Source: Onthophagus taurus (taxonomy: Eukaryota; Arthropoda; Insecta; Coleoptera; Scarabaeidae). From it: a DNA stretch of 64,000 nucleotides. The position numbers and the translations under genes are program-made. Below, one piece after another: positions 10,704 through 22,409 of this stretch. The notes below the pieces were generated by a model. It made no database searches and was not told where the DNA came from. It saw nothing but the letters and a program-made list of their open reading frames with translations. The stretch is taken from contig NW_027248940.1 in the NCBI RefSeq assembly GCF_036711975.1, positions 434,001 to 498,000 of the forward strand, given 5' to 3'. The first letter of the stretch is position 1; every line of letters begins with the position of its first letter.

Positions 10704-11259
10704 CTAAAAATAAAATTACATTAATTAATTGATATATTACACTATACAGGTGTCTCACGTAACTGGTTCGTTAGAACTTTTTTAGGTTCCACTATTCATA
10801 GAGGTTTGAAATTTTGGTAGCATGGGTTGTTCATTCTAAACTTTCAATCTAAAATTAAAACCGGAAGTAGACCACAACTTCGTTATTTTAAATGGAATGC
10901 CATAGTTTTTATTACACCTTTCAATTATACATAAAAAAATATGTTGACTTTGATAAAAGTTGTTGATACCTACCATTTTTTGTTTTCGAGTTATTTTGAT
11001 TTTAAGCTTTCTTTGGCAAATTTCACCATGCTCTTTAAAAGCCTATATCTCAGTTAATGTTCATTGAAAAAAACCTCTAAATTGGCACGATTACTCTTCA
11101 GATGTTGCCAAATAGATTGTCATTTCGTGTATCAGAGTATCTTATACAGGCTGGTCAAAAATTGAATTACCGTTTCTCCATATTCAATGGCTAGAACGTC
11201 GAAAATTTTAAATGGAATACCCAGTATTTTTGCATGTATTTTGTTTGCTAAAAAATGAC

Positions 11260-13553
11260 TTACGGAGTGACAAACTTCGCTTCATTGCTTCCTCATTAAA
11301 TTTGACCATCCTGCCCTCACAACCAACTCATCATCTTCCAACTTCGCATTCGCTTCTGGATCTTACTATTACGACTCGTCCGAGCAGCATATTTATGCAT
11401 GGTCAGCTCCCTGCTCCTCAATTTTCCAATCACGATTTAATTTACTGTTCAGTGCAGATACGACAACATATTTTCTCGCAACGCATTATTTCCGTTCGTG
11501 ATCTGGGTCGTATTGATAACGATTTGCTGTTGTCTGATGCGCAGAGGATCGATTGGCCCCCGCTTTATCGAATGGCCGATATTGATGGCAAGGTTGACTC
11601 TAAACTTATCAATCTCTATGACAAGCATGCCCCACTCAGACGACGCAGGGTGAGACATCCGCCCGCACCCTGGTTAAGTGATGAGATAAGATCACTGATG
11701 AGGGAGCGTAATCGTGCAAAGCTATTATTTAAACGTATTCCAAATACTATTAATCGTGAAAACTATAGGATCTTGCGTAACCGTTGCAATCACCAATGTA
11801 GAAATGCCAAAAAAATGTATTTCTACCGGACACTATCCAATGCTAATCCGAGGACGTTTTGGAAGTTGATGCGTTCCTTAGGGGCGGTTGAGTCTCCCTC
11901 TGTTCGGGCTGCTTGTGATGTGGATTCATTGGCGAGGTTTTTTGCTGATCCACCTCTGCTCATTAGTGGTGGGACTAGGATGACAACTATTTCTAAAATT
12001 CTTGCCTCATCTAAATCCTCCTCTTTCTCCTTTGTCCTGGTCACAGCGTCAGAAGTCCGCGATGCCTTGAATCACTCGAGGTCTACGAGTGTGGGAGCTG
12101 ATGGAGTTGGTCTCAAACTTCTTCTTCCTATATTGGATATTGTTCTTACTCCTATTACCCACATTTTTAACTTCTCCATTGAACGATCCTCATTCCCTTC
12201 AATCTGGAAGGTTGCTCATGTTGTCCCTATACCTAAATCCAAGAGTCCCTCAAGTTTAAATGATTTTCGCCCTATCTCCATTTTATCTAAAGCTCTCGAG
12301 CGCCTTGTTTATCTACAAGTTCAAGAGTATTTACAAGAACTTAACTTGCACAACGACTTTCAATCGGGTTTTCGTAAGGGTCATAGCACGACAACAGCGC
12401 TTATTAAGATTACAGATGATATTAGGTATGCTTGCGACAAACGTTGTGTTACCATCCTTGTATTACTTGATTTTGGCAAGGCGTTCGATTCGGTTGATCA
12501 CGATCTTTTGTTGGCGTCACTTGGATTTACCTCTTCATGTTTATCTTGGTTTCAATCTTACTTTTCCTGTCGTTCCTTGTGTGTGCGTGCTGATTCTGCG
12601 CTCTCGTCTGCTTGTGATATTAAATGTGGTGTACCCCAGGGTAGTGTGTTGGGTCCGTTGCTCTTTTCAATTTTCATTAATGCCGTCACCCACTGTATTT
12701 CTTGTAATTATCATGTATATGCTGATGACCTCCAAATTTACACTACGACAACTATTGATGATTTTCCCGAAGCAATTGCACGTCTTAATCATGACCTTTC
12801 CAATATTTTGGATTGGTCCAAACGTTATGGCCTTAAATTAAATATTGCTAAAACTCAAGCAATTGCGTTTGGCAGTCGACCTTTACTGGCAAAGCTGAAT
12901 GATTTTTCATCCAATCACTTAATGCTTGACGGAGACATTATTCAGGTTAGAAACCTTGGGGTGGTTATGGATTCTACAATGTCCTGGAAACCTCAAATTC
13001 AATCCGTCTGCAGAAAGGTCTATCATTGTTTCCACTCGTTGAAAAGTCTCCGTTGCTTCCTTCCTCCCATGATCCGTCGTAATCTTTGTTTTTCCCCCAT
13101 ATTGATTATGCTGACACGGCATATCCTGATCTTTCGGTAACACTACGAAACAAACTGCAAAGACTTCAAAACAACTGCATACTGTATATCTTTGATCTCG
13201 AGAGATCTCAACACATAACCCCATACCGTAATTATTTGCAGATATTAAGCTGTCAGAACCGTAGATCGTTTTGTATATTAACTATGTTATATACTGTTCT
13301 TCACAATCAAACCCCAAGGTATTTGTATTGTATATTTCAACGCTTGTCGTCGCATGGTTTACCCACTAGATCTCAGTTAGATTCTGTGCTTATGTTCCCG
13401 ACCCATAGTACCGAGATTTACCATAAATCGTTTGCTGTGCAGGCAATAACCCTTTGGAATAGTCTGCCTGCTGAGATCCGTAATATTCCTCACCTTGTAA
13501 CATTTAAAAACCACCTAAAACGTCATTTATTGGCTCTCCAAGTATCTTCTTGA
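11260..13553 (+). pseudogene. CR1/Jockey-like ORF2, copy A (endonuclease end and RT)
   Basis: One frame runs to 13140 (about 640 codons). It begins in the last endonuclease blocks (SLLDLTITTRP; FSNHDLIYC), passes a linker, and contains all main RT blocks: VAHVVPIPKSKSPSSLNDFR with RPISIL, QSGFRKGHSTTTALI, LVLLDFGKAFDSVDH (first Asp), CGVPQGSVLGPLLFS and HVYADDLQIYT (catalytic). A one-base shift near 13085 moves the C-terminus (FPHIDYADTAYPDLS...) to another frame ending at 13553. The RT core is otherwise well preserved, so the copy is fairly young. The N-terminal endonuclease is absent. Confidence 0.85.
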
Positions 13554-13773
13554 GAACTTTTTTTTCTCCCTTTTCTTCTCTTCTTCTTTTATTCCAGCAA
13601 CTATCATTATGCACCGTTTTTAGTGACCATAAGTTTAGCATAGCAGCTTGCCGTTTATTCATAGTTTTTCTTATATAACTTAGTATACTGCTGATTGATT
13701 TGGTTGTTTGGAAGATATCGTTTACGCGATAAATCGACCCTTTTGCCCGTATTTATGTATTAAGTTAAATGTA

Positions 13774-14257
13774 CAGGGTGTCCCAGACCACCCGTACCAG
13801 CCGATTTATTCGGAAACGGTGAGTCCTAGAGAGTTGAAATAAAAAATTCGTCAACTAAAGCAGACACCCTCCTTCTAGATAGTGTGTTACGACCGACCAA
13901 CAACATCCGGAAGTGGGTGCAATTGAGTAGTACTTTAATATTTTATATGTAAAGAGGGGTCAATTACGATATCATCGTAAAGAACTCTTCAATAGAAATC
14001 TCTTTTGCTTGAAAAAAATTTTTATATTGCTAATCGTTTTCGAAATAATCCACCCTAATTGTTGGTACTTTTTACCGGTGTTATTTAAGTTGACAAATAG
14101 ATGTCGCTATTCGTCGTTTTGAAAAATCGTGTAATTTAGAAATGGCTGGTTAATAACAAGAAATTGTTTTTACTAACAAAATGAATAAAATAACAAGGAG
14201 TTTTTTTTACCACAGAAGAATATTACAAAACACTAAATAATAAAACTTAATAAATTA
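13774..14257 (+). repeat. Left long terminal inverted repeat of mariner B
   Basis: Pairs with 15490-15972 in inverted orientation with only a few mismatches over ~480 bp. Confidence 0.88.
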
Positions 14258-14384
14258 AAAATTATAAAAAAAAAATAAAATTATTTAATTGTTATTGACA
14301 GAACGTCAACTTTGTGAAACTAGCAGTTATCAATTCTTCGTATTTATCTTGAACAACTAATTAGAATTTTATTTAAACATCAAC

Positions 14385-15363
14385 ATGCCTTTCAACAATG
14401 AAGAAGCGTATGACATGTTGATGTTATTGGGGGAATGCAGACAAAATTTTCCACAGCAAAGTCGTCATGTCTTCAGTCGTCTTGCTTGTAGAGTTAAGCG
14501 ATTTGGGGTAGTTCGTCCTAATCACAACATCAGACACAGAATAAAAAGAACCGTGCAAGACAATCGAACAGCGGAGGTAATAGCCGGTGTTGAGTTATAC
14601 CCTCATTTATCCGTCCGTGATATGGCAAGGGAATTCGATATCACCAAGAGCTCAGTCCAACGGATATTAAAAGAAAATAAATTTTACGCTTATCATGTAA
14701 ATCTTTGCCAAGAATTAAGAGATCAAGATTTTAATAACCGATTACAATTTTGTAATTGGTTATTAGGCCAAACTCAATTTTTTCATCGGAATATCCTTTG
14801 GACAGATGAAGCGACATTTAAAAGTAATGGGCAGTTAAACCTGCACAATGCCCACTACTGGTCAGAAGTTAACCCCCATTGGATGGTTGAAATGAACAAT
14901 CAAAATCTGTGGTCTCTAAATGTGTGGTGCGGGATTTTGGGCGACACCATAATTGGGCCCTTTTATTTTGATGGCACTCTCAATGGTCGCAGGTATGCGG
15001 AATTTCTTGCTGGCACATTGCAGCATGATTTGTTGGGTGACATTCCACTAGCAATAAGGAGGAGATTGTGGCTACAACAAGATTTGTGACCAAAAATTCC
15101 CTGGGCGATGGATTGGAAGAGGAGGTTGTGTGGCGTGGCCAGCACGATCACCCGATTTGACCCCTCTTGATTTCTATCTTTGGGGTCGACTTAAGAATTT
15201 AGTTTATAAACATCGACCAACAACAAAGGAAGAAATGAAGAACAGAATTCAAGAAGCGTGTCAGAATTTAAGTGCAAGAGAAATTTTAAATGCGGTAGAT
15301 AGTGTAAGGCTCCGGCTTGAAAAATGTGTTGCTCAAAATGGTAGACAATTTGAACATTTATAA
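14385..15363 (+). pseudogene. Mariner/Tc1-superfamily transposase of element B, broken
   Basis: Start MPFNNEEAYDMLMLLGECRQ at 14385 resembles the insect DUF4817-type helix-turn-helix head. A second helix-turn-helix follows (LSVRDMAREFDITKSSVQRI). Catalytic region: ILWTDEATFKSNG (first Asp), WSLNVWCGILGDTIIGPFYF, then LWLQQD (second Asp), where the frame breaks at 15087 with loss of about a dozen residues. The C-terminus resumes at about 15112-15130 in another frame: WPARSPDLTPLDFYLWG with the third acidic residue, ending at 15363. Part of the first domain also looks deleted near residue 25. The enzyme would cut and paste at TA sites; this copy cannot. Confidence 0.85.
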
Positions 15364-15489
15364 TCTTTATTATCTTGATTTTGTTAATTTTTTATTAGAT
15401 TGAGCGTTTTGTGTCATTTTGTCGTCCAAATAATTCCTTTCCATAGTTATTTTATTCATTTGTTTAATAAGAACTGGTATTTTTACTTT

Positions 15490-15972
15490 AATTTATTAAG
15501 TTTTATTATTTAGTGTTTTGTAATATTCTTCTGTGGTAAAAAAAACTCCTTGTTATTTTATTCATTTTGTTAGTAAAAACAATTTCTTGTTATTAACCAG
15601 CCATTTCTAAATTACACGATTTTTCAAAACGACGAATGGCGACATCTATTTGTCAACTTAAATAACACCGGTAAAAAGTACCAACAATTAGGGTTTATTA
15701 TTTCGAAAACGATTAGCAATATAAAAATTTTTTTCAAGCGAAAGAGATTTCTATTGAAGAGTTCTTTACGATGATATCGTAATTGACCCCTCTTTACATA
15801 TAAAATATTAAAGTACTACTCAATTGCACCCACTTCCGGATGTTGTTGGTCGGTCGTAACACACTATCTAGAAGGAGGGTGTCTGCTTTAGTTGACGAAT
15901 TTTTTATTTCAACTCTCTAGGACTCACCGTTTCCGAATAAATTGGCTGGTACGGGTGGTCTGGGACACCCTG
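15490..15972 (-). repeat. Right long terminal inverted repeat of mariner B
   Basis: Inverted partner of 13774-14257. The transcript of the whole element could fold into a long hairpin. Confidence 0.88.
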
Positions 15973-16340
15973 TATAGATTTTCTTTAATTTGTATTTTTT
16001 GTTTCTTATTATGGCAATAAATTTATTTATTATTATTATTATTATTTTTTTTTTACTCTATCAGAAAGGGAATTTAATTCTCTATAAATTATCTATAAAC
16101 ATTCCTATACCTATTTATTGTAGTTTCCCTGATATTGGGACATTAATCAAAGCATGCACGGAATGCGGGAAAACGTTTGATTTTTTTATTAGAAGGCAAT
16201 GGAATTTTGACAGTTTTTGGTCCATATTTGTGTTATTGTTGTTGTTACTTACTTTTGATCACGAGTGATAGTCATTGTATAGGTATCATGGCAAATTATT
16301 CCAACGCCGATATTTTAAATTTGTTTTATATTCATGGCAA

Positions 16341-16607
16341 TGGCCTCCACGATCTCCAGATTTAACACCATTCGATTTTTATTTGTGGGGTCACTTAAAA
16401 AATCAAGTGTACAATTCACCGATCAACACACGACAAGAGTTTCGTGATAGAGTGATGCGTGCTCTACGTACTATTGATGGCGACCAACTTCTACGGGCCA
16501 CAACCGTAGAAGTCGAAAGAAAAGTTGAAAAATGTTTAATTTCTGTTATTAAATTGTTGTTTTTCATTGTTTCATTTATTCGTTTTTCTGTTGGTTATTT
16601 TTGGTAA
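16341..16607 (+). pseudogene. Transposase C-terminus of mariner A
   Basis: WPPRSPDLTPFDFYLWGHLK and a closing VERKVEKC block match the last domain of the element B transposase family but are clearly a different subfamily. The preceding catalytic parts are lost. It lies between the inner inverted repeats at 16057-16155 and 16755-16855, so it belongs to the core of mariner A. Confidence 0.7.
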
Positions 16608-17257
16608 ATAAAAGCGAGAGGCTAAAGGTTATTCAACCATTGTTAATTGTAGAAATAATACCAATAATAATTTAAACAAAATTAAACGATGAACTGTCAA
16701 AATGTCTTGGCCTGCTAACAAAAACACAAACGGGCTTTGGGATTCTATGTCTGATTTTGATTAATTTTCCAATATCAGGGAAACTACAATAAATAGGTAT
16801 AGGAATGTTTATAGATAATTTGTAGAGAATTAAATTCCCTTTCTGATAGGGTAAAGAAATATGGGGTGTCCATTTAAAATTTTCGACTTTCTCGCAATTG
16901 AATATTGAGAAACGATAATTCACTTTTGGACCAGCCTGTATAAAATTCTCTGATACAACAAATGACAATCTATTTGGCAGCATCTGTAGAGTATTCGTGC
17001 CAATGCAGAGCTTTTTTGAATGATCGTTAGCTGAGATATGGGCTTTTAAAGACCATGGTGAAATTTGTCAAAAAACATTTAAAATCAAAATAACTCGAAA
17101 ACAAAAAACGCTAGGTACCAACAACTTTTATCAAAGTCAACATATTTTTTTACGTATAATTGAAAGGTGTAATAAAAAGTATAGCATTCCATTTAAAATA
17201 ACGAAGTTGTGGTCTACTTCCGGTAGACCGGAAGGGGTGGCCATCTTGAAAATATTT
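16608..17257 (-). repeat. Right-arm segment of mariner A inverted repeat
   Basis: 16755-16855 pairs with 16057-16155; 16870-17245 pairs with 10855-11236 on the left. Shared landmarks are ACCGGAAGTAGACCACAACT and AAGTCGAAAATTTTAAATGG. No coding. Confidence 0.75.
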
Positions 17258-17568
17258 TAATAATAATAATAAATAAATTTATTGCCATAATAAGAAACAA
17301 AAAATACAAATTAAAGAAAATGTATACATTTAACTTAATGCATAAATACGGGCAAAAGGGTCGATTTATCGCGTAAACGATATCTTCCAAACAACCCAAT
17401 CAATCAGCAGTATACTAAGTTATATAAGAAAAACTATGAATAAACGGCAAGCTGCTATGCTAAACTTATGGTCACTAAAAACGGTGCATAATGATAGTTG
17501 CTGGAATAAAAGAAGAAGAGAAGAGAAGAAAAGTAGAAGAAGAGAAGAAAAGGGAGAAAAAAAAGTTC

Positions 17569-19333
17569 TCAAGAAGATACTTGGAGAGCCAATAAATGAC
17601 GTTTTAGGTGGTTTTTAAATGTTACAAGGTGAGGAATATTACGGATCTCAGCAGGCAGACTATTCCAAAGGGTTATTGCCTGCACAGCAAACGATTTATG
17701 GTAAATCTCGGTACTATGGGTCGGGAACATAAGCACAGAATCTAACTGAGATCTAGTGGGTAAACCATGCGACGACAAGCGTTGAAATATACAATACAGA
17801 TACCTCGGGGTTTGATTGTGAAGAACAGTATATAACATAGTTAATATACGAAACGATTTACGGTTCTGACAGCTTAATATCTGCAAATAATTACGGTATG
17901 GGGTTATGTGTTGAGATCTCTCGAGATCAAAGATATACCGTATGCAGTTGTTTTGAAGTCTTTGCAGTTTGTTTCGTAGTGTTACCGAAAGATCAGGATA
18001 TGCCGTGTCAGCATAATCAATATGGGGGAAAAACAAAGATTACGACGGATCATGGGAGGAAGGAAGCAACGGAGACTTTTCAGTGAGTGGAAACAATGAT
18101 AGACCTTTCTGCAGACGGATTGAATTTGAGGTTTCCAGGACATTGTAGAATCCATAACCACCCCAAGGTTTCTAACCTGAATAATGTCTCCGTCAAGCAT
18201 TAAGTGATTGGATGAAAAATCATTCAGCTTTGCCAGTAAAGGTCGACTGCCAAACGCAATTGCTTAAGTTTTAGCAGTATTTAATTTAAGGCCATAACGT
18301 TTGGACCAATCCAAAATATTGGAAAGGTCATGATTAAGACGTGCAATTGCTTCCGGAAAATCATCAATAGTTGTCGTAGTGTAAATTTGGAGGTCATCAG
18401 CATACACATGATAATTACAAGAAATACAGTGGGTGACGGCATTAATGAAAATCGAAAAGAGCAACGGACCCAACACACTACCCTGGTGTACACCACATTT
18501 AATATCACAAGCAGACTAGAGCGCAGAATCAGCACGTACACACAAGGAACGACAGGAAAAGTAAGATTGAATCCAAGATAAACATGAAGAGGTAAATCCA
18601 AGTGACGCCAACAAAAGATCGTGATCAACCGAATCGAACGCCTTGCCAAAATCAAGTAATACAAGGATGGTAACACAACGTTTGTCGCAAGCATACCTAA
18701 TATCATCTGTAATCTTAATAAGCGCTGTTGTCGTGCTAGGACCCTTATGAAAACCCGATTGAAAGTCGTTGTGCAAGTTAAATTCTTGTAAATACTCTTG
18801 AACTTGTAGATAAACAGGGCGCTCGAGAGCTTTAGATAGAACAGATAAAATGAAGATAGGGCGAAAATCATTTAAACTTGAGGGACTCTTGGATTTAGGT
18901 ATAGGGACAACATGAGCAACCTTCCAGATTGAAGGGAATGAGGATCGTTCAATGGAGAAGTTAAAAATGTGGGTAATAGGAGTAAGAACAATATCCAATA
19001 TAGGAAGAAGAAGTTTGAGACCAACTCCATCAGCTCCCACACTCGTAGACCTCGAGTGATTCAAGGCATCGCGGACTTCTGCCGCAGTGACCAGGACAAA
19101 GGAGAAAGAGGAGGATTTAGATGAGGCAAGAATTTCAGAAATACTTGTCATCTTAGTCCCACCGCTAATGAGCAGAGGAGGGTCAGCAAAAAACCTCGCC
19201 AATGAATCCACATCACAAGCAGCCCCAACAGAGGGAGACTCAACCGCCCCTAAGGAACGCATCAACTTCCAAAACGTCCTCGGATTAGCATTGGATAGTG
19301 TCCGGTAGAAATACATTTTTTTGGCATTTCTAC
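17569..19333 (-). pseudogene. CR1/Jockey-like ORF2, copy B: reverse transcriptase
   Basis: Frames at 19421-18516, 18476-18264, 18200-17982 and 18036-17569 together match copy A almost residue for residue: NAKKMYFYRTLSNANPRTFW, LVLLDFGKAFDSVDH, HVYADDLQIYT, FPHIDYADTAYPDL. Stops at about 18517 and 18264 and a shift near 18040 disable it. The N-terminal residues before NAKKMYF belong to the inserted LTR. Confidence 0.8.
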
Positions 19334-19567
19334 TGTCATATACGCCATCTAGGAATTGGTAAAGAAAGCAGGGGAATTCATTTAGTAGAAAGTATACATT
19401 CATTGGGTAGAAATTATTCATGCATTTAGTAGAATAAGAAAATGAATTGTCATTGTCACTTTTATATATGTGATTACTGTGATTAGGTACGTTACAAGGA
19501 ATGAATAAAATGTATTAACGAGTTCAATTACAAGAATTTACTTACGATTACGAGTACATACACAACA
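19334..19567 (+). repeat. 5' LTR
   Basis: 234 bp, TGTCA...ACAACA; near-identical to the 3' LTR. Confidence 0.9.
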
Positions 19568-19671
19568 AGTGGCGACGAGGATAAAAGTAGAGCAAGGATA
19601 AAGGTAGAAGAAGGAAAAAAAAGAAGTATTTACGTTTACCTACGTCTACGTTACACTATATACGAAATAGA

Positions 19672-20865
19672 AATGGAGGAAGTACTAAAACAAATTACAC
19701 AAGTGAAACCTTTGAATCGTACGTACAAAGATTAGAAAATTACTTAGAATTACGAAACTTGACAGAAAATACATCGGAAAATGATAAACGGAAAGTTCAA
19801 ATTTTGATCAGCTGTTTGGGGCCGAAACACTACCAAATGTTATCAAACCTTACAGCACCAGACTTACCGAAGACAAAGAAATACGAGGATCTTGTAAAGC
19901 TGTTACGAAGCCACATTTCTCCAAAACCAAGCGAGATAGCGGAACAGCACAAATTCACGATGCGAGTACAACACGAGGGTGAGTCAATTGCTCATTTCCA
20001 TTCTGAATTAAAGAAACTTACCACAAATTGTAATTTTGTTTGCGAAAACTGTAAACAACCTACGGTGAATACGCATTTACGTTCACAATTTATACGAGGG
20101 GTAAGAGATTCGGAAATCCGTGAAAGACTACTTCAACAAAATAAGTTAACATTCGAAGAAGCGTTGAAAGTTGCCATATCCATCGAATGCCAGTTTTTAC
20201 TAAAATCAATTACGTATTTAGGACACAAAATAGACGAGAACGGACTACACCCATTGGAAGACAAGATAAAGGCAATAGTAAATTGTCCAAGAACAAATAA
20301 TGTAGACGAGGTGAGAGTATTTTTAGGCCTCATAAACTACTACCAAAAATGCATTCCAAATTTAGCTTCAAAATTAAATCCGATAAATAATCTTTTAAGG
20401 AAACAATCAGAATTCATATGGTCAAAAAAGTGTGAGGAAAGTTTCAGAACGCTAAAGGAAGAAATAACTAGTCCAAAAGTACTTATACCATATAAACCGA
20501 AACTTAAATTGGTATTAGCAATAGTAATTTCACATATCTTACCAACAGGCGAAGAGAAACCAGTAGCTTTTGCGTCACGATCGCTTTCAAAAGCTGAAAG
20601 AAACTACAGCCAGATTGACAAAGAAACGACAGCTATCGTCTGGGGATTAAAAAAATTTTTTCAATATTGCTATGGAAGGAAAATAACACTTGTGATGGAC
20701 CATAAACCGCTAACAAGGATCCTCCATCCCGAAAAAATACTACCAGCTACATCGGCAATTAGATTACTACATTATGCAAGTTACATGGCAGGATTTAAAT
20801 ATGACATCATCTATCGAAACACCAAAGAATGCAGATTTTTTATCACGATTTTCTACAACGGATGA
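19672..20865 (+). pseudogene. Gypsy gag fused by deletion to RT thumb and RNase H
   Basis: The first ATG (19672) frame stops at about 19734 because of a shift; the main frame 19759-20865 continues gag. Gag-like capsid sequence (LISCLGPKHYQMLSNL, QHKFTMRVQHEGES, HLRSQFIRGVRDSEIRERLL) runs to about residue 145. It then passes directly into the RT connection (TYLGHKIDENGLHP, FLGLINYYQKCIPNL) and RNase H (VAFASRSLSKAERNYSQIDK, LVMDHKPL). The gag knuckle, protease and RT palm with its YXDD are missing, and so is the first RNase H aspartate block. This is one in-frame deletion product, not a working polyprotein. Confidence 0.85.
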
Positions 20866-22168
20866 AACCGAGATAACGAAACTGTCAGAAGAAAGCGTAT
20901 TTTATATAAACCAACTTCAAATGTTACCCGTAACCAGAGAAGAAATTAGACGAGAAACTAGAAAAGATCCAGAAATTACTAAATTGATTATATCACTTGA
21001 AAATGGAGACGAAGACCAAAATTTGACGAAATTTACATTGGAAGATGGATGCCTGTTTAACGGAATGAGAGTGGTCATACCAAAAACATTACAAAAAAGA
21101 ATACTGGAAGAATTGCACACAGCACATACTGGAATTGTCAAAATGAAGGCACTTGCTCGAAGTTATGTATGGTGGAAAAAAATAGATGAAGATATTGAAA
21201 CTTTAACAAAGGAATGCTGGCAATGCTGTCTTACTAAGAACAACCCAAAAGCAATCACCAAATACCATACCTGGGAATACCCAAAATCACCGTGGCAGAG
21301 AGTACATATTGATTACGCTGGACCATTCCAGGAACATTACTTCCTGATAATAGTCGATGCTTATACAAAATATCTTGAAGTTTTCCCTACAAAATCAATG
21401 ACAACGGAGATAACAATAAAAAAACTAAGAGAAACATTCAGTAGATTTGGACTACCAATCACTTTGGTAAGTGATAATGCTACCAATTTTAAAAGCCAAG
21501 ATTTCAAGGAATTTACACAAACAAATGGAATTATACATCGATTCTCCGCGCCGTACCACCCTTCAACAAACGGCCAAGCGGAGAGATACGTCCAAACGGT
21601 CAAGAAAAAACTAAAAGCAATGGCATCGGAGCCAGGAAATATCCATCTCAAATTATGCAAACTCTTAATGCAGTTTAGGAAAACACCAAGTGCAGCCACG
21701 AACCAGAGTCCGGCGGAGTTGCTGTTAAAAGGGAATTTCAGAACACGTATCGATCTGGTGAGAAGAGAAATAGGAACAGAAAACAAAAAACAAGAAAACT
21801 TAAAAATAAGAGACTTTCAACAGGGAGACCAAGTCCTTGCGAGATTTTATAACAACCCAGAAACAAAGTGGAAGACGGGAAGAATCATAAATAAAGAGGG
21901 AAATTTGCATTACGAAGTAGAAGTAGAGGGAGCTATACACAGAAGACATGTTGATCAATTGACGAGTACTAAATTCAGAGAACCAAATGAAAAGATTCCT
22001 GAAATAATAGAAAGAGAAAAGGAACCAGAAGAGATCAAAGAAGAGTCAGGGCACCAAAAAACTATACCAAAGAAAGAAACCAAAAAAACAGGTGAGGAAT
22101 CAACCGCAACAGAAGGTTTACGACGTTCGACACGAATAAGAAAACCACCACAGAAATTGGATTTATAA
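20774..22168 (+). pseudogene. Gypsy integrase (frame intact, host polyprotein defective)
   Basis: About 445 codons in a frame shifted by one base relative to the upstream RNase H. Zinc-binding HHCC region: ELHTAHTG and ECWQC. Catalytic DDE triad: HIDYAGPF (Asp), LVSDNATNF (Asp), PSTNGQAERYV (Glu). The C-terminal domain has GDQVLARFYNN and a basic tail (GLRRSTRIRKPPQK). All key integrase residues appear present, unlike the rest of the element. It would insert element DNA with a 4-5 bp duplication. Confidence 0.88.
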
Positions 22169-22180
22169 AGAGGGGAAAAG

Positions 22181-22409
22181 TGTCAGATACGCCATCTAGG
22201 AATTGGTAAAGAAAGCAAGGGAATTCATTTAGTAGAAAGTATACATTCATTGGGTAGAAATTATTCATGCATTTAGTAGAATAAGAAAATGAATTGTCAT
22301 TGTCACTTTTATATGTATATGTGATTAGATACGTTACAAGGAATGAATAAAATGTATTAACGAGTTCAATTACGAGAATTTACTTACGATTACGAGTACA
22401 TACACAACA
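22181..22409 (+). repeat. 3' LTR
   Basis: 229 bp, directly after the polypurine tract; followed by the TCTAC duplication. Confidence 0.9.

Larger units (their letters stand above)
13774..15972 (+). mobile_element. Mariner-like element B with ~480-bp inverted repeats
   Basis: Ends CAGGGTGTCCCAGACCACCC and its inverted match, flanked by TA (13772-13773, 15973-15974). The inverted repeats extend from 13774 to about 14257 and from about 15490 to 15972 and are nearly identical, so the insertion is recent. It encodes a broken transposase. The related 774-bp element at 27684-28457 shares an ~88-bp internal block (14295-14382 matching 27913-28000). Confidence 0.9.
11240..16055 (+). mobile_element. 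CR1/Jockey-like non-LTR copy A, split by mariner B
   Basis: 5' truncated within the endonuclease. It carries RT and ends in a (TTA/ATT)n tail after GGCAATAAATTTATTTATTA around 16010-16050. Its 3' UTR (13560-13773 and 15975-16010) is split by mariner B. The inverted copy at 17258-17410 has the uninterrupted 3' UTR, so it serves as an empty site. Confidence 0.8.
19334..22409 (+). mobile_element. Gypsy-type LTR retrotransposon, internally deleted
   Basis: LTRs at 19334-19567 and 22181-22409 both begin TGTCA and end ACAACA. They differ by only a few substitutions and a small indel, so the insertion is young. The target duplication is TCTAC (19329-19333, 22410-22414). A TGGCGAC-type primer site follows the left LTR, and a polypurine tract (AAAGAGGGGAAAAG) precedes the right one. 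At 3.08 kb it is much shorter than a full gypsy element: protease and most RT are missing. No envelope gene. Confidence 0.92.

Noticed and set aside
10363-10758. Single 131-codon minus-strand frame read as one protein
   Set aside because: It runs through two splice junctions of the odorant receptor; the spliced reading (exons 4 and 5) fits the family better.
12260-12841. 193-codon plus-strand frame in CR1-like copy A (and its 196-codon mirror at 18281-18871)
   Set aside because: Both are out-of-frame shadows of the reverse transcriptase.
19334-22409. Possible endogenous retrovirus with envelope
   Set aside because: No envelope frame exists between integrase and the 3' LTR, and the element is too short.
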